A DNA stretch of 11,677 nt from contig DIKJ01000197.1 in assembly GCA_002424525.1 (NCBI GenBank), positions 1 to 11,677 of the forward strand. The letters run 5' to 3'. The DNA comes from Bacteroidales bacterium UBA5621 (GTDB taxonomy: Bacteria; Bacteroidota; Bacteroidia; Bacteroidales; VadinHA17). How positions within the stretch are numbered: position 1 is the first letter of the stretch; each line of letters starts with the position of its first letter. The notes under the pieces were generated by a model. That model searched no databases. It was not told the origin of the DNA and saw only the letters and a program-made list of their open reading frames with translations. The translations under genes and the position numbers were made by a program. Shown here piece by piece: positions 1 through 7,467 of the stretch.

Positions 1-1955
1 ACATTCCCCGGATATAAACCGTACATGTGTGAAAAGTGCCTGTGTTCCTTTTCCATCTGCTCCATGTCGGGTGTCCATTCCCGGAGCGAACCGTCCCCGC
101 CTTCCTGTGGTGGCACCAACCGCTTTGCAGCATCCGCAACCCTGACTGATAATTCCCTGTCAACTCCCAGGATTTCAGACGCCCGGCAGTAATAGCCGAA
201 AAGATCTTTGAGTATCTGCATGTCGATGGATGAACCGTAACAGATTGTCGTGAAATAATACATAGCCGTAACTTCATCGAAGAAATACCGGTATCCCGGC
301 CCTTTCGGAGGATTCTCCGGAGAGGTCGAAGGATTTGTGACCAGCCACCTGCCAGTCGGATCAGGAACCAGGAAATCCATAAAGAATTCAACTGAACCCT
401 TAATTACCGGATAAATTTCTTTCAGGTACTCTTTGTTAAGGTTGAACAGATAATGTTCCCACAGATGTGTGCAGAGCCAGGCGCCACCAACGGTAAACGT
501 ACCCCAGGTTGGACCATCCATCGGTGCAGCAACACGCCAGATATCAGTGTTCTGATGAAAAACCCATCCACTGCAGCCATAATGTTCACGGGCAACCTGT
601 GATCCCTGATCAGTAAGCTCCCTGACCATCTTTATCAGGGGTTCAGCACATTCAGACAGATTGGCTGTTTCAACAGGCCAGTAATTCATCTCCGTGTTAA
701 TGTTTGTTGTGTATTTCGAGTCCCATGAAGGATTCATATCCTGGTTCCAGATACCCTGGAGGTTTGCAGGTTGAGTTCCGGGACGTGAAGAGGAGATCAT
801 AAGGTACCTGCCGAACTGGTAGCACAAAGCTGCCAGGGCCGGATCAGGTGACTCCTGTATCTTTTCCATCCTGACATCTGTCGGGAGGTAAGAATTGTCT
901 GTTGCAGCAAGCTTAAGTTTCACCCTGTCAAACAGTTTCCTGTAGTCATCAAGCGCCGAACTGCGTATCTCACTGTAACTTTTCGATGAAACTCCGGCAA
1001 GATAATCCTCAACCCTCCCACGCTCATCTGAACTGACATCCTTATAGTTATTAAAGCTGGTGGCAGCTACGATATAGAGTGTTACTGCATCAGCATTTTC
1101 TATTATCAGGTCGGTATCCTCGATGTGCATTTTTCCTCCCCGGGGAACCGCCTTCAGTCTGGCTTCATACTTTAAACTGCCTGTAATACCGAGGTAATCA
1201 GCAGATTTTCCGTACAGGATCAACTGGTCGGACCCGTAACCATCCATTCTGAAATAATCGGTGGCATAGTTAGACATCTGGCTGTTGCGGACTCCCCGCA
1301 GGCTTGCTGTAAATGAGAGTGATCCGGGCTTGTCTGCAGTAAGCCTGACCACGATTACCTGGTCGGGAACGGAAGAGAATACTTCCCTCCGGAATCTGAC
1401 TCCGTTCATCTCATACTCAACTCCGGTGATACCACTGCCAAGGTCGAGCCACCTCCTGTATCCGCTTACCTCACCGGTGTTCTTCAGCCGGATCACCAGG
1501 TTACCCAGCGACTGGTATTTCTGCTGCTCGACGGGATACCCCATCAGGTTTCTCCCGAAAAGTTTATGAGCACCGATAATATCTCCCGAAAAAATCAACT
1601 GCTGAATTTGCTGAAGTACTTTGTTCCCGCCTTTCACCACCGTGGAATAAGGTCCTCCTGTCCAGTAGGTATCCTCGTTCAGCTGGATCCTCTCCTCATC
1701 CGTTTTTCCAAATACCATGGCACCCAGCCTTCCGTTACCTACCGGGAGAGCTTCTTCCCATTTTCCTGCAGGAGCTGTATACCATAGTATTTCAGCAGGA
1801 TTGAAAGACCTGTTTTCTATCGAAGACGAGACCTCTGCATCCTGACCTGAAATATTGCAGTTAGAGACAAATACAAAAACCGGGAGAAGCAGACATCTGG
1901 TAATTCTACTGCTCTTCCACCAGATAAAAAGCCAGGGATAATTTGATCTGCCCAT
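1..1955 (-). CDS. GH95 alpha-L-fucosidase / alpha-L-galactosidase, 3'-truncated by window edge
   Basis: Glycoside hydrolase family 95 inverting exo-enzyme, probably exported and removing terminal alpha-L-fucose (or alpha-L-galactose) from glycans. The minus-strand frame stays open for 651 codons and leaves the window, so the C-terminus is missing. It starts with a basic stretch and a hydrophobic signal segment (about residues 19-32). Cys33 follows it, but the lipobox is poor (V-S-N-C), so lipoprotein status is uncertain. The N-terminal GH95 domain carries LPVGNGRLGAMVFG (69-83) and LNEDTYWTGGPY (92-103). The (alpha/alpha)6 catalytic part carries GIWNQDMNPSW (401-411), TTNINTEMNYW (416-426), STSPEN (543-548) and HRHFSHMYGLYPG (638-650). 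By analogy with Bifidobacterium AfcA, Asn418/Asn420 would position the water and Glu547 would be the general acid. The partner Asp lies beyond the edge. The ATG at 1955 precedes the signal segment and has no clear SD. It is divergent from the serine deaminase. Fucose versus galactose specificity cannot be decided. Confidence 0.93.
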   Translation of the reverse strand, partial: MGRSNYPWLFIWWKSSRITRCLLLPVFVFVSNCNISGQDAEVSSSIENRSFNPAEILWYTAPAGKWEEALPVGNGRLGAMVFGKTDEERIQLNEDTYWTGGPYSTVVKGGNKVLQQIQQLIFSGDIIGAHKLFGRNLMGYPVEQQKYQSLGNLVIRLKNTGEVSGYRRWLDLGSGITGVEYEMNGVRFRREVFSSVPDQVIVVRLTADKPGSLSFTASLRGVRNSQMSNYATDYFRMDGYGSDQLILYGKSADYLGITGSLKYEARLKAVPRGGKMHIEDTDLIIENADAVTLYIVAATSFNNYKDVSSDERGRVEDYLAGVSSKSYSEIRSSALDDYRKLFDRVKLKLAATDNSYLPTDVRMEKIQESPDPALAALCYQFGRYLMISSSRPGTQPANLQGIWNQDMNPSWDSKYTTNINTEMNYWPVETANLSECAEPLIKMVRELTDQGSQVAREHYGCSGWVFHQNTDIWRVAAPMDGPTWGTFTVGGAWLCTHLWEHYLFNLNKEYLKEIYPVIKGSVEFFMDFLVPDPTGRWLVTNPSTSPENPPKGPGYRYFFDEVTAMYYFTTICYGSSIDMQILKDLFGYYCRASEILGVDRELSVRVADAAKRLVPPQEGGDGSLREWTPDMEQMEKEHRHFSHMYGLYPGN

Positions 1956-1975
1956 TTTTAACTTACTTTTATGAA

Positions 1976-2039
1976 ATGAAACTTGCATGAGCTAAAGCTC
2001 ACGAAAGGATTTGATTATTAAACTTCATGCAAGTTCCAT
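1976..2039. repeat. Inverted-repeat element, copy 1 (15-nt arms, 34-bp spacer)
   Basis: The left arm ATGAAACTTGCATGA (1976-1990) is the reverse complement of TCATGCAAGTTCCAT (2025-2039) at 14 of 15 positions, including an uninterrupted 11 bp. The spacer is exactly 34 nt. It lies between the divergent GH95 gene (21 nt from its ATG) and the serine deaminase (77 nt from its ATG). A second copy with the same geometry lies downstream of the serine deaminase. It could be a two-half-site operator about 49 bp centre to centre, or a stem in a transcript leader. No T-run follows either arm, and with the long loop an intrinsic terminator is unlikely. Confidence 0.7.
1988..2001. promoter_or_regulatory. 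Short perfect dyad, possible operator
   Basis: TGAGCTAAAGCTCA consists of two perfectly symmetric 6-bp arms around a 2-bp centre. It overlaps the inner end of the left arm of the larger inverted repeat. The size and symmetry suit a dimeric helix-turn-helix repressor, and the position between two divergent start codons suits an operator. No regulator gene is in the window, and copy 2 of the larger element lacks this dyad, so the role is speculative. Confidence 0.3.
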
Positions 2040-2116
2040 ACGACCTTTAAAAATAAAATTATATACGTATGAATTTACGAATATTTATTCTCTTGTAAAA
2101 ATTTAATTTCGACCTT

Positions 2117-3679
2117 ATGAAAGCCGGGATTTTCAATGATGTAATCGGTCCGGTTATGAGAGGACCATCAAGCTCGCACACGGCTGCTTCACACCGGATT
2201 GGTTTTCTTGTGCGACAGTTATTTCCTGTCGAAGGAAGCAGGATTGTGGTTGAGTTTGACCGGAATGGTTCTCTGGCAGAAACTTATGAAGGACAGGGAA
2301 GCGCTATGGGACTGATCAGCGGATTAGCCGGTATCAGCATTCTCGATCCCGAAATCACCGGTTACAGGTCTCTGCCTGAAAAATATAACTTCAGAATTGA
2401 GTTCAGGATAACTGATTATCAGGCATCCCATCCGAATACTTACAAAATGTTAATCGAAACAACTGATAATCACAAATATGAAATCATAGCAATTTCAACC
2501 GGCGGAGGGATGATTGAGATAATAAACCTCAACGGATTCAGGCTTTCAATGAGAGGAGACTGCTATGAAACCCTTGCCTGTTTCAGTTCCGTATCCGGGG
2601 AAATGCTTGACACGATTCCTGAAGGGATCTGTAGTGAAAATAAGGAAGTATCAGTATCTGTAATCGAGTCGGAAGATCAAATTCTTCTCAGAATCAAAAC
2701 AAGAATACCGGGCAGAAGCCTGGCAGATAAGTATCTGAAGGATCCCGGCATAATCTGGATCAGGCACACTGATCCGGTTTTGCCTGTTATGCCTGAAACA
2801 GGTATCACTATGCCTTTCACGACCCTGGAAGAGATGCTCAGAACGGCAAAAAATGAAAAACTCGACCTGGCGGAAATGGCGGTAAGGTACGAAAGCACCT
2901 ATGCCGGTATTGATCCGTCAGAAGTGACATCAATGATGAAGGATATTGTTGGGCATGTAAGAGATTCAATTACAAATGGATTAAAGGATAAGTCGTATCC
3001 TGACAGGGTGCTTGGGCATCAGTCACATCTTATCCCGGAAGCAGAAAGATCAGGCATAATCCTCCAGTCGCCACTTAACACAATAATTACCTATGTTACA
3101 GCGATAATGGAATCAAAAAGCTCGATGGAGCCAATTGTTGCTGCTCCTACCGCCGGTTCATGCGGCGCTCTCGGGGGAGCTGTATTCGCAGCTGCAGAGT
3201 ATCTGCACACAGATAGCGAAGAACTCATTAAAGCATACCTTGCAGCCGGGCTGATTGGCGTCTTTATCGCAGACAGGTACACTTTTTCGGCTGAAGAGGG
3301 CGGCTGCCAGGTTGAATGCGGGGCGGCTTCGGCAATGGCTGCATCGGGACTTGTACAGCTTATGGGCGGTAATGCGGAACAAGCTGTAAATGCAGCATCG
3401 ATGGCCCTTCAGAACTGCCTGGGAATGATCTGCGATCCGGTAGCTGACCGGGTAGAGGTACCATGCCTGGGCAAAAATATTCTTGCTGCAACCAATGCAC
3501 TGAACTGCGCAAACATGAGCATTGCGGGATTCGATCATGTAGTTCCGCTGGATGAAGTTATTGAAGCGTTGAGGTCGGTTGGCAATGAATTACCTCGTAC
3601 CCTATGCTGTACCGGGCTTGGAGGATTATCCCAAACTCCCTCTTCAAAGAGAATATTTGAACAACTGAAGAAGAACTGA
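2117..3679 (+). CDS. sdaA: L-serine ammonia-lyase, iron-sulfur dependent, fused beta-alpha chain
   Basis: Cytosolic [4Fe-4S] L-serine dehydratase: L-serine to pyruvate plus ammonia, PLP-independent. The 520 residues run as beta then alpha domain in one chain. The beta part carries GPVMRGPSSSHTAASHRIG (11-29), HPNTYKM (105-111) and STGGGMIEIINLNG (127-140). Residues about 141-235 are poorly conserved and may be a degenerate ACT-like region. The alpha part carries APTAGSCGALGG (343-354), EEGGCQVECGAASAMAA (393-409) and MICDPVADRVEVPC (437-450). Cys397, Cys439 and Cys450 have the spacing (42 and 11) recalled for the cluster ligands of Legionella L-serine dehydratase (343, 385, 396). The C-terminal tail cysteine that serves as fourth ligand there is absent; Cys497/Cys498 are candidates. 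It is longer than single-chain type-2 enzymes (about 455 aa). The ATG at 2117 begins directly at the beta motif and has no SD. The next gene starts 124 nt downstream. Related deaminases (threonine, cysteine) are less likely. Confidence 0.93.
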   Translation: MKAGIFNDVIGPVMRGPSSSHTAASHRIGFLVRQLFPVEGSRIVVEFDRNGSLAETYEGQGSAMGLISGLAGISILDPEITGYRSLPEKYNFRIEFRITDYQASHPNTYKMLIETTDNHKYEIIAISTGGGMIEIINLNGFRLSMRGDCYETLACFSSVSGEMLDTIPEGICSENKEVSVSVIESEDQILLRIKTRIPGRSLADKYLKDPGIIWIRHTDPVLPVMPETGITMPFTTLEEMLRTAKNEKLDLAEMAVRYESTYAGIDPSEVTSMMKDIVGHVRDSITNGLKDKSYPDRVLGHQSHLIPEAERSGIILQSPLNTIITYVTAIMESKSSMEPIVAAPTAGSCGALGGAVFAAAEYLHTDSEELIKAYLAAGLIGVFIADRYTFSAEEGGCQVECGAASAMAASGLVQLMGGNAEQAVNAASMALQNCLGMICDPVADRVEVPCLGKNILAATNALNCANMSIAGFDHVVPLDEVIEALRSVGNELPRTLCCTGLGGLSQTPSSKRIFEQLKKN

Positions 3680-3696
3680 TCACAGGAAATTATGTT

Positions 3697-3760
3697 ATGA
3701 ACCCCGCATGATACAAAATCATAAAAAATCATAAAAAAAATTTATTCATGCGGGTTTCAT
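3697..3760. repeat. Inverted-repeat element, copy 2 (15-nt arms, 34-bp spacer)
   Basis: ATGAACCCCGCATGA (3697-3711) is the reverse complement of TCATGCGGGTTTCAT (3746-3760) at 14 of 15 positions. The spacer is exactly 34 nt, as in copy 1. The element starts 17 nt after the serine deaminase stop codon and ends 43 nt before the next start codon. Relative to copy 1, the two bases before the GCATGA core change from TT to CC while the opposite arm changes from AA to GG, so pairing is preserved. No U-tract follows, so an ordinary Rho-independent terminator is not supported. A leader structure or regulator site for the downstream gene fits better. Confidence 0.7.
3715..3740. repeat. Helically phased A-tracts (10-bp period)
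   Basis: Inside the spacer of inverted-repeat copy 2, A-tracts lie at 3715-3718, 3723-3728 and 3733-3740. They are joined by a repeated TCAT, so the 10-mer AATCATAAAA occurs twice in tandem. A-tracts in phase with the helix are expected to bend DNA, which could bring the two arms of the inverted repeat together. The copy 1 spacer lacks this pattern. Confidence 0.5.
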
Positions 3761-3803
3761 GTGAACCGCTTAATTTTCAACAATATAATAATAGTAATTT
3801 CAC

Positions 3804-4751
3804 ATGATAATCATTGACCAGATCGCCGTGGAAAAAGCTGCTTGCGAGGCAGAATGGACAGGAGCGATGGAACAGGCAATCCTCAAAAGCCTGACTGAAG
3901 ATGTACAGATGCCGCAAAGGTCACACCTTGACAAAGGTGATGATACATTCCTTATAATGCCATGTATTGACGACAGGTACTGGTCAACAAAGCTGGTCTC
4001 ATTCTGTCCGCGAAACAGGGAGAAGGATCTTCCTTCAATATTCGGGACGGTTGTACTTAACAGCTCGGTAACGGGAGAACCCCTGGCCATAATCGACGGG
4101 ACCACATTAACTGCCTACAGGACCGCAGCAGTAAGTGCCCTGGGGATAAAATATCTTACTGATGATAATATTCACAGCCTGGGGATTATCGGGACAGGCA
4201 CCCAGGGGATCCGGCAGGCTGTTTTTGCCTGCAGTGTAAGACCAATAAAGCAGATTTCCGTCTACGATAATTCAGTGACAGCAATGTCCGGTTTTGAAAA
4301 GGAATTCAGCCGGCTGTTCCCTGATATCCGGATAAGAAGAATGGATAATCCGGCCAATGTCTGTGTGGAATCTTCGGTCATAATAACTGCAACCAATTCA
4401 AAATGTCCGGTTTTTCCGGAAGATCCGGAACTGTTTTTTAACAAAACCTTCATCGGGATAGGTTCCTATAAACCTGATTGCCGGGAATACCCTGATGCAT
4501 TTTTCAGATACACCGGACAGATATTTACAGATACCCTTCATGGACTGAAGGAGAGTGGTGATCTGATATATCCGCTGCAAAAAAACCTTATCAACAGAGA
4601 AAATATATATTCACTTGGTTCGCTTATTAAGAAAGATATATCTCTTTCAGACGATTCAACCAGGTTCTTCAAAACAACAGGCAGTGCAATATTTGACCTG
4701 TATGCTGCCCGGCTGGTTTATGAGAAATCATTCCCCGGTTACCCTGAATAA
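3804..4751 (+). CDS. Ornithine cyclodeaminase / mu-crystallin family NAD(P)-dependent oxidoreductase
   Basis: Cytosolic enzyme of the OCD/mu-crystallin family (315 aa, normal length), which includes ornithine cyclodeaminase, archaeal-type L-alanine dehydrogenase, ketimine/pyrroline-carboxylate reductases and iminosuccinate reductase. The substrate domain shows Arg39, Lys63 (STKLVSFCP) and GEPLAIIDGTTLTAYRTAA (91-109) with Arg106, matching the usual carboxylate-binding residues. A Rossmann fold follows, with LGIIGTGTQG (126-135). Near 218-230 it reads GIGSYKPDCREYP; true ornithine cyclodeaminases have a Gly-Gly-Asp-x-Pro-Gly-Lys segment here with a catalytic Asp, and in my alignment that Asp is replaced by Tyr222. 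This favours a reductase or dehydrogenase over ornithine cyclisation. It follows the serine deaminase at 124 nt, which makes pyruvate or 2-iminopropionate a plausible substrate (inference). The ATG at 3804 has no SD; TAATTTTC at 3771 is a near miss to the Bacteroidota -7 box. Confidence 0.88.
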   Translation: MIIIDQIAVEKAACEAEWTGAMEQAILKSLTEDVQMPQRSHLDKGDDTFLIMPCIDDRYWSTKLVSFCPRNREKDLPSIFGTVVLNSSVTGEPLAIIDGTTLTAYRTAAVSALGIKYLTDDNIHSLGIIGTGTQGIRQAVFACSVRPIKQISVYDNSVTAMSGFEKEFSRLFPDIRIRRMDNPANVCVESSVIITATNSKCPVFPEDPELFFNKTFIGIGSYKPDCREYPDAFFRYTGQIFTDTLHGLKESGDLIYPLQKNLINRENIYSLGSLIKKDISLSDDSTRFFKTTGSAIFDLYAARLVYEKSFPGYPE

Positions 4752-4877
4752 GCCATACTGAAAAAGCTGCCGGCCCTGACAATCCGGCCAAACACCTGCA
4801 ACCCGGATGGCTAAGGAAATTAACGACGGTAACGTTTATTAAATTTATTATATTAGGAGCGATTGACAGACCACCGT

Positions 4878-7421
4878 ATGCTTAAGATAATTATCCTCAC
4901 GCTGGTATTCAGCATCCTGGCATTTACCCCTGAGCTTTTCTCACAGGAGAGCGGGTCGGTTACAGCCTCCGTCACAAATTCTGCCATTGTCATCGACGGA
5001 AACTTAAATGAAGAAGCCTGGAAGGATGCCTGGGCAGTATCTGATTTTATTCAATATGAACCAGCCGAAGGTAAAGGATCAAACTACAAAACAGTGGTCA
5101 GGATACTGTTTGGAAAGGATGATCTGTACGTCGGTGCAATGTTATATGACATTAGGGAGGATATTGAGAACAATTTAGGACGGAGAGACGAGTATAACAG
5201 GGCCGACTGGTTCATGGTATCAATCGATTCGTACAATAGCGGCAAGACAGCTTTCACCTTTGCCGTCAATGCCGGAGGAGTACAGCTTGACGGACAACAG
5301 GACGACAGCAGAAGGGTCAGTTCCGGGGAGGTCAATCCATTGCTCCCGGCGGGTCTTGATGTCTCGTGGGATGCGATATGGTTTTCAGGAGTAAGTATAA
5401 CTGATGAGGGGTGGGTTGTGGAAATGCGGATACCTTACAACATGCTCAGGTATTCAAGAAAGGAGTTACAGACCTGGGGTGTTTATTTCTTAAGGCGGAT
5501 CCCGAAATCGGGTGAGGTTTCTGAATGGCCCTATATTCCGCGTAACAGAAGGAACAACCTTGTTTCAGGTTATGGGAAAATTACCGGGATCAGAGGCATT
5601 GACCCAAGGCCTAATATTCAGGTACGACCATATGTGCTTGCCGGTCTCGACATATTCGAAAATGAAAATATTCCGGGAAAGGCTGATCACAGACTGAAAA
5701 GCAATGCCGGAGGTGATATCAAAATCGGGATCGGGCCCAACGTTATACTTGATGCAACTATAAGACCTGATTTCGGACAGGTTGAAGCAGATCCTGCTGT
5801 TCTGAACCTCACAGCTTTCCAGACCCTGTTCCCGGAAAAACGGCCGTTTTTCCTTGAAGGTGCCGACATTTTTAAATTCGGCATCGGATTAAGCAGGCTT
5901 TTTTATTCGAGACGTTTTGGCGCTGATGAACCTGTAATTGCAGCCTTAAAACTGTCAGGACGCACTGAAAAAGACTTGTCATTCGGCCTCATGGGGGTTA
6001 CTGCCGGAGAAAATTTTAATCCCTCAAATAATTATGCCGTATTTCGTGCAAGCCAGAGAATAAAGGAACATTCATCGGCAGGAGGAATTCTTACTTATTA
6101 CTTCAGTCCTGCCGGAAAGGGAAGCGGGTGGCAAAGCCTTACCGGCGGCGTTGACTGGGATTTAAGATTTAACGGCAACAAGTACGGTTTGGAAGGAATA
6201 GTCGCATTTTCCGACAGAAACTCCCTGGTGCAGGGAGTAAAGGACCAGTCAGGAATGATGAGCAGCCTTGCCCTGCGGAAAAGACAGGGCATCATCGATG
6301 GGCATGTGGCTTTCCTGATGTTTACCGATCAGTATAATCCTAACGATATCGGATGGATAACCTTTGAACAAAACTGGTACCAGATATGGGCCAGCATCAA
6401 ATACAAACTCAGTGGAGGAAAAGAATTCGGGAGTTTCCAGAGGGGAGAACTCAGCATCGATTACGAAAGAAGACTTTCGATTCTCGAACATTATGACATG
6501 GGAAGCGCAACAAACCTCAGGACAACCCTGATAACAAAAAAATTCAGGCAGATCAGGACCGGCACCAGGCTGCTTGATCCTTTCGGGGGATACGATCTGT
6601 GGGAGACAAGAGGCTTGTGGGTTTGGGCAAGGCCAAAGGGCGCCGAAATATCAGGGGAATTTTCAGGCGATGACAGGAAGAACTGGAAAATAACTCCGAA
6701 AGCATCGGTCAGGAAATATGACAACAAAGGTTCCGAATACCTGATAGATTTTCAGGGAACAATTAATCCCGGCACAAAAGTGTCATTAAGGGCAAACATT
6801 AAAAGCTCCTGGGAGAATAATAAAACTGCATGGGCATCGAATGAAACATTCGTTGCGGAAAATAACAGCTGGAAAATAGGCAATAAATCGGCACCTCCTG
6901 AGAACCTCAGCGAGACTGATTTCACGGATTTCGATGACAATGGGACACTTGCCGGCATCCTTGCTGACGTGAAAGAATATAAACCTGATCAGTATTATGT
7001 ACCGGTATTCGGGACGCGCGATACAAGATCGCTGGACTTTACGGTGAGAGCTTCGCTTACTTTAACCAGTAAATTCTCGATGCAGCTTTATTCGCAACTT
7101 TTCGCAGCAAAAGGAAGGTACGACAATTTCAGCATCCTCACCAATCCCGACAAAATGGTTGCTTTCCCGGAATATCCCAAAAGGAGGGATTTCAACTACA
7201 AAAACCTGCATTCCAATTTTGTGACGCGATGGGAATACAGGCCCGGATCAGCCATATATTTAGTCTGGAGCCATTCCCGCAGAAAGGATGATGAGATGAA
7301 TCCGCTTGCTCCCTGGAATGATTCATTATATGTACAATCATTTGGAGGACAGGTTTCAGAGCTATTCAGGACCTTCCCGCGGAACAGTTTTATGATCAAG
7401 ATTGATTACGCATTTCATTAA
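4878..7421 (+). CDS. Outer-membrane protein with CBM9-like domain and DUF5916 beta-barrel
   Basis: A probable outer-membrane protein of unknown function. From the ATG at 4878 (847 aa) the first 23 residues form a typical signal peptide ending ELFSQ. A CBM9-like beta-sandwich begins near residue 36 (AIVIDGNLNEEAWKDAW) and runs to about 200. The DUF5916 region follows, with its hallmark PDFGQVEADPAVLNLTAF (296-313) and FPEKRPFFLEG (317-327). The rest has alternating aromatic/polar strands typical of a barrel, ending in FMIKIDYAFH. An in-frame TTG at 4863, just after AGGAG (4855-4859), would add five residues. The ATG is preferred because the SD-to-TTG gap is too short and the signal peptide already fits. 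It is not a TonB-dependent receptor: no plug domain is seen. It lies 126 nt after the OCD-family gene and 46 nt before the AOR-family gene, so co-transcription with the latter is possible. The ligand is unknown; the CBM9-like fold does not prove sugar binding. Confidence 0.9.
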   Translation: MLKIIILTLVFSILAFTPELFSQESGSVTASVTNSAIVIDGNLNEEAWKDAWAVSDFIQYEPAEGKGSNYKTVVRILFGKDDLYVGAMLYDIREDIENNLGRRDEYNRADWFMVSIDSYNSGKTAFTFAVNAGGVQLDGQQDDSRRVSSGEVNPLLPAGLDVSWDAIWFSGVSITDEGWVVEMRIPYNMLRYSRKELQTWGVYFLRRIPKSGEVSEWPYIPRNRRNNLVSGYGKITGIRGIDPRPNIQVRPYVLAGLDIFENENIPGKADHRLKSNAGGDIKIGIGPNVILDATIRPDFGQVEADPAVLNLTAFQTLFPEKRPFFLEGADIFKFGIGLSRLFYSRRFGADEPVIAALKLSGRTEKDLSFGLMGVTAGENFNPSNNYAVFRASQRIKEHSSAGGILTYYFSPAGKGSGWQSLTGGVDWDLRFNGNKYGLEGIVAFSDRNSLVQGVKDQSGMMSSLALRKRQGIIDGHVAFLMFTDQYNPNDIGWITFEQNWYQIWASIKYKLSGGKEFGSFQRGELSIDYERRLSILEHYDMGSATNLRTTLITKKFRQIRTGTRLLDPFGGYDLWETRGLWVWARPKGAEISGEFSGDDRKNWKITPKASVRKYDNKGSEYLIDFQGTINPGTKVSLRANIKSSWENNKTAWASNETFVAENNSWKIGNKSAPPENLSETDFTDFDDNGTLAGILADVKEYKPDQYYVPVFGTRDTRSLDFTVRASLTLTSKFSMQLYSQLFAAKGRYDNFSILTNPDKMVAFPEYPKRRDFNYKNLHSNFVTRWEYRPGSAIYLVWSHSRRKDDEMNPLAPWNDSLYVQSFGGQVSELFRTFPRNSFMIKIDYAFH

Positions 7422-7467
7422 AACTTAATGACAGAAGATCGGATCTGTATTCAATTACCAAAATAAA

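Noticed and set aside
1285..1787. Plus-strand open frames of 94 and 73 codons
   Set aside because: They are antisense to the GH95 coding region, whose family motifs are continuous on the minus strand through this stretch. Neither product has a recognisable domain.
1976..2039. Copy 1 of the inverted repeat as an invertible (phase-variable) promoter
   Set aside because: A 34-bp segment is much shorter than known Bacteroidota invertible promoters, no invertase gene is nearby, and the other copy has an unrelated spacer without a promoter motif.
4769..4788. GCCGG/CCGGC hairpin after the OCD-family gene
   Set aside because: The stem is only 5 bp with a 10-nt loop and no T-run follows, so it is too weak to call a terminator.
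7438..7448. AGATCGGATCT palindrome upstream of the AOR-family gene
   Set aside because: It has only 5-bp arms around one base and an isolated occurrence, so it is consistent with chance.
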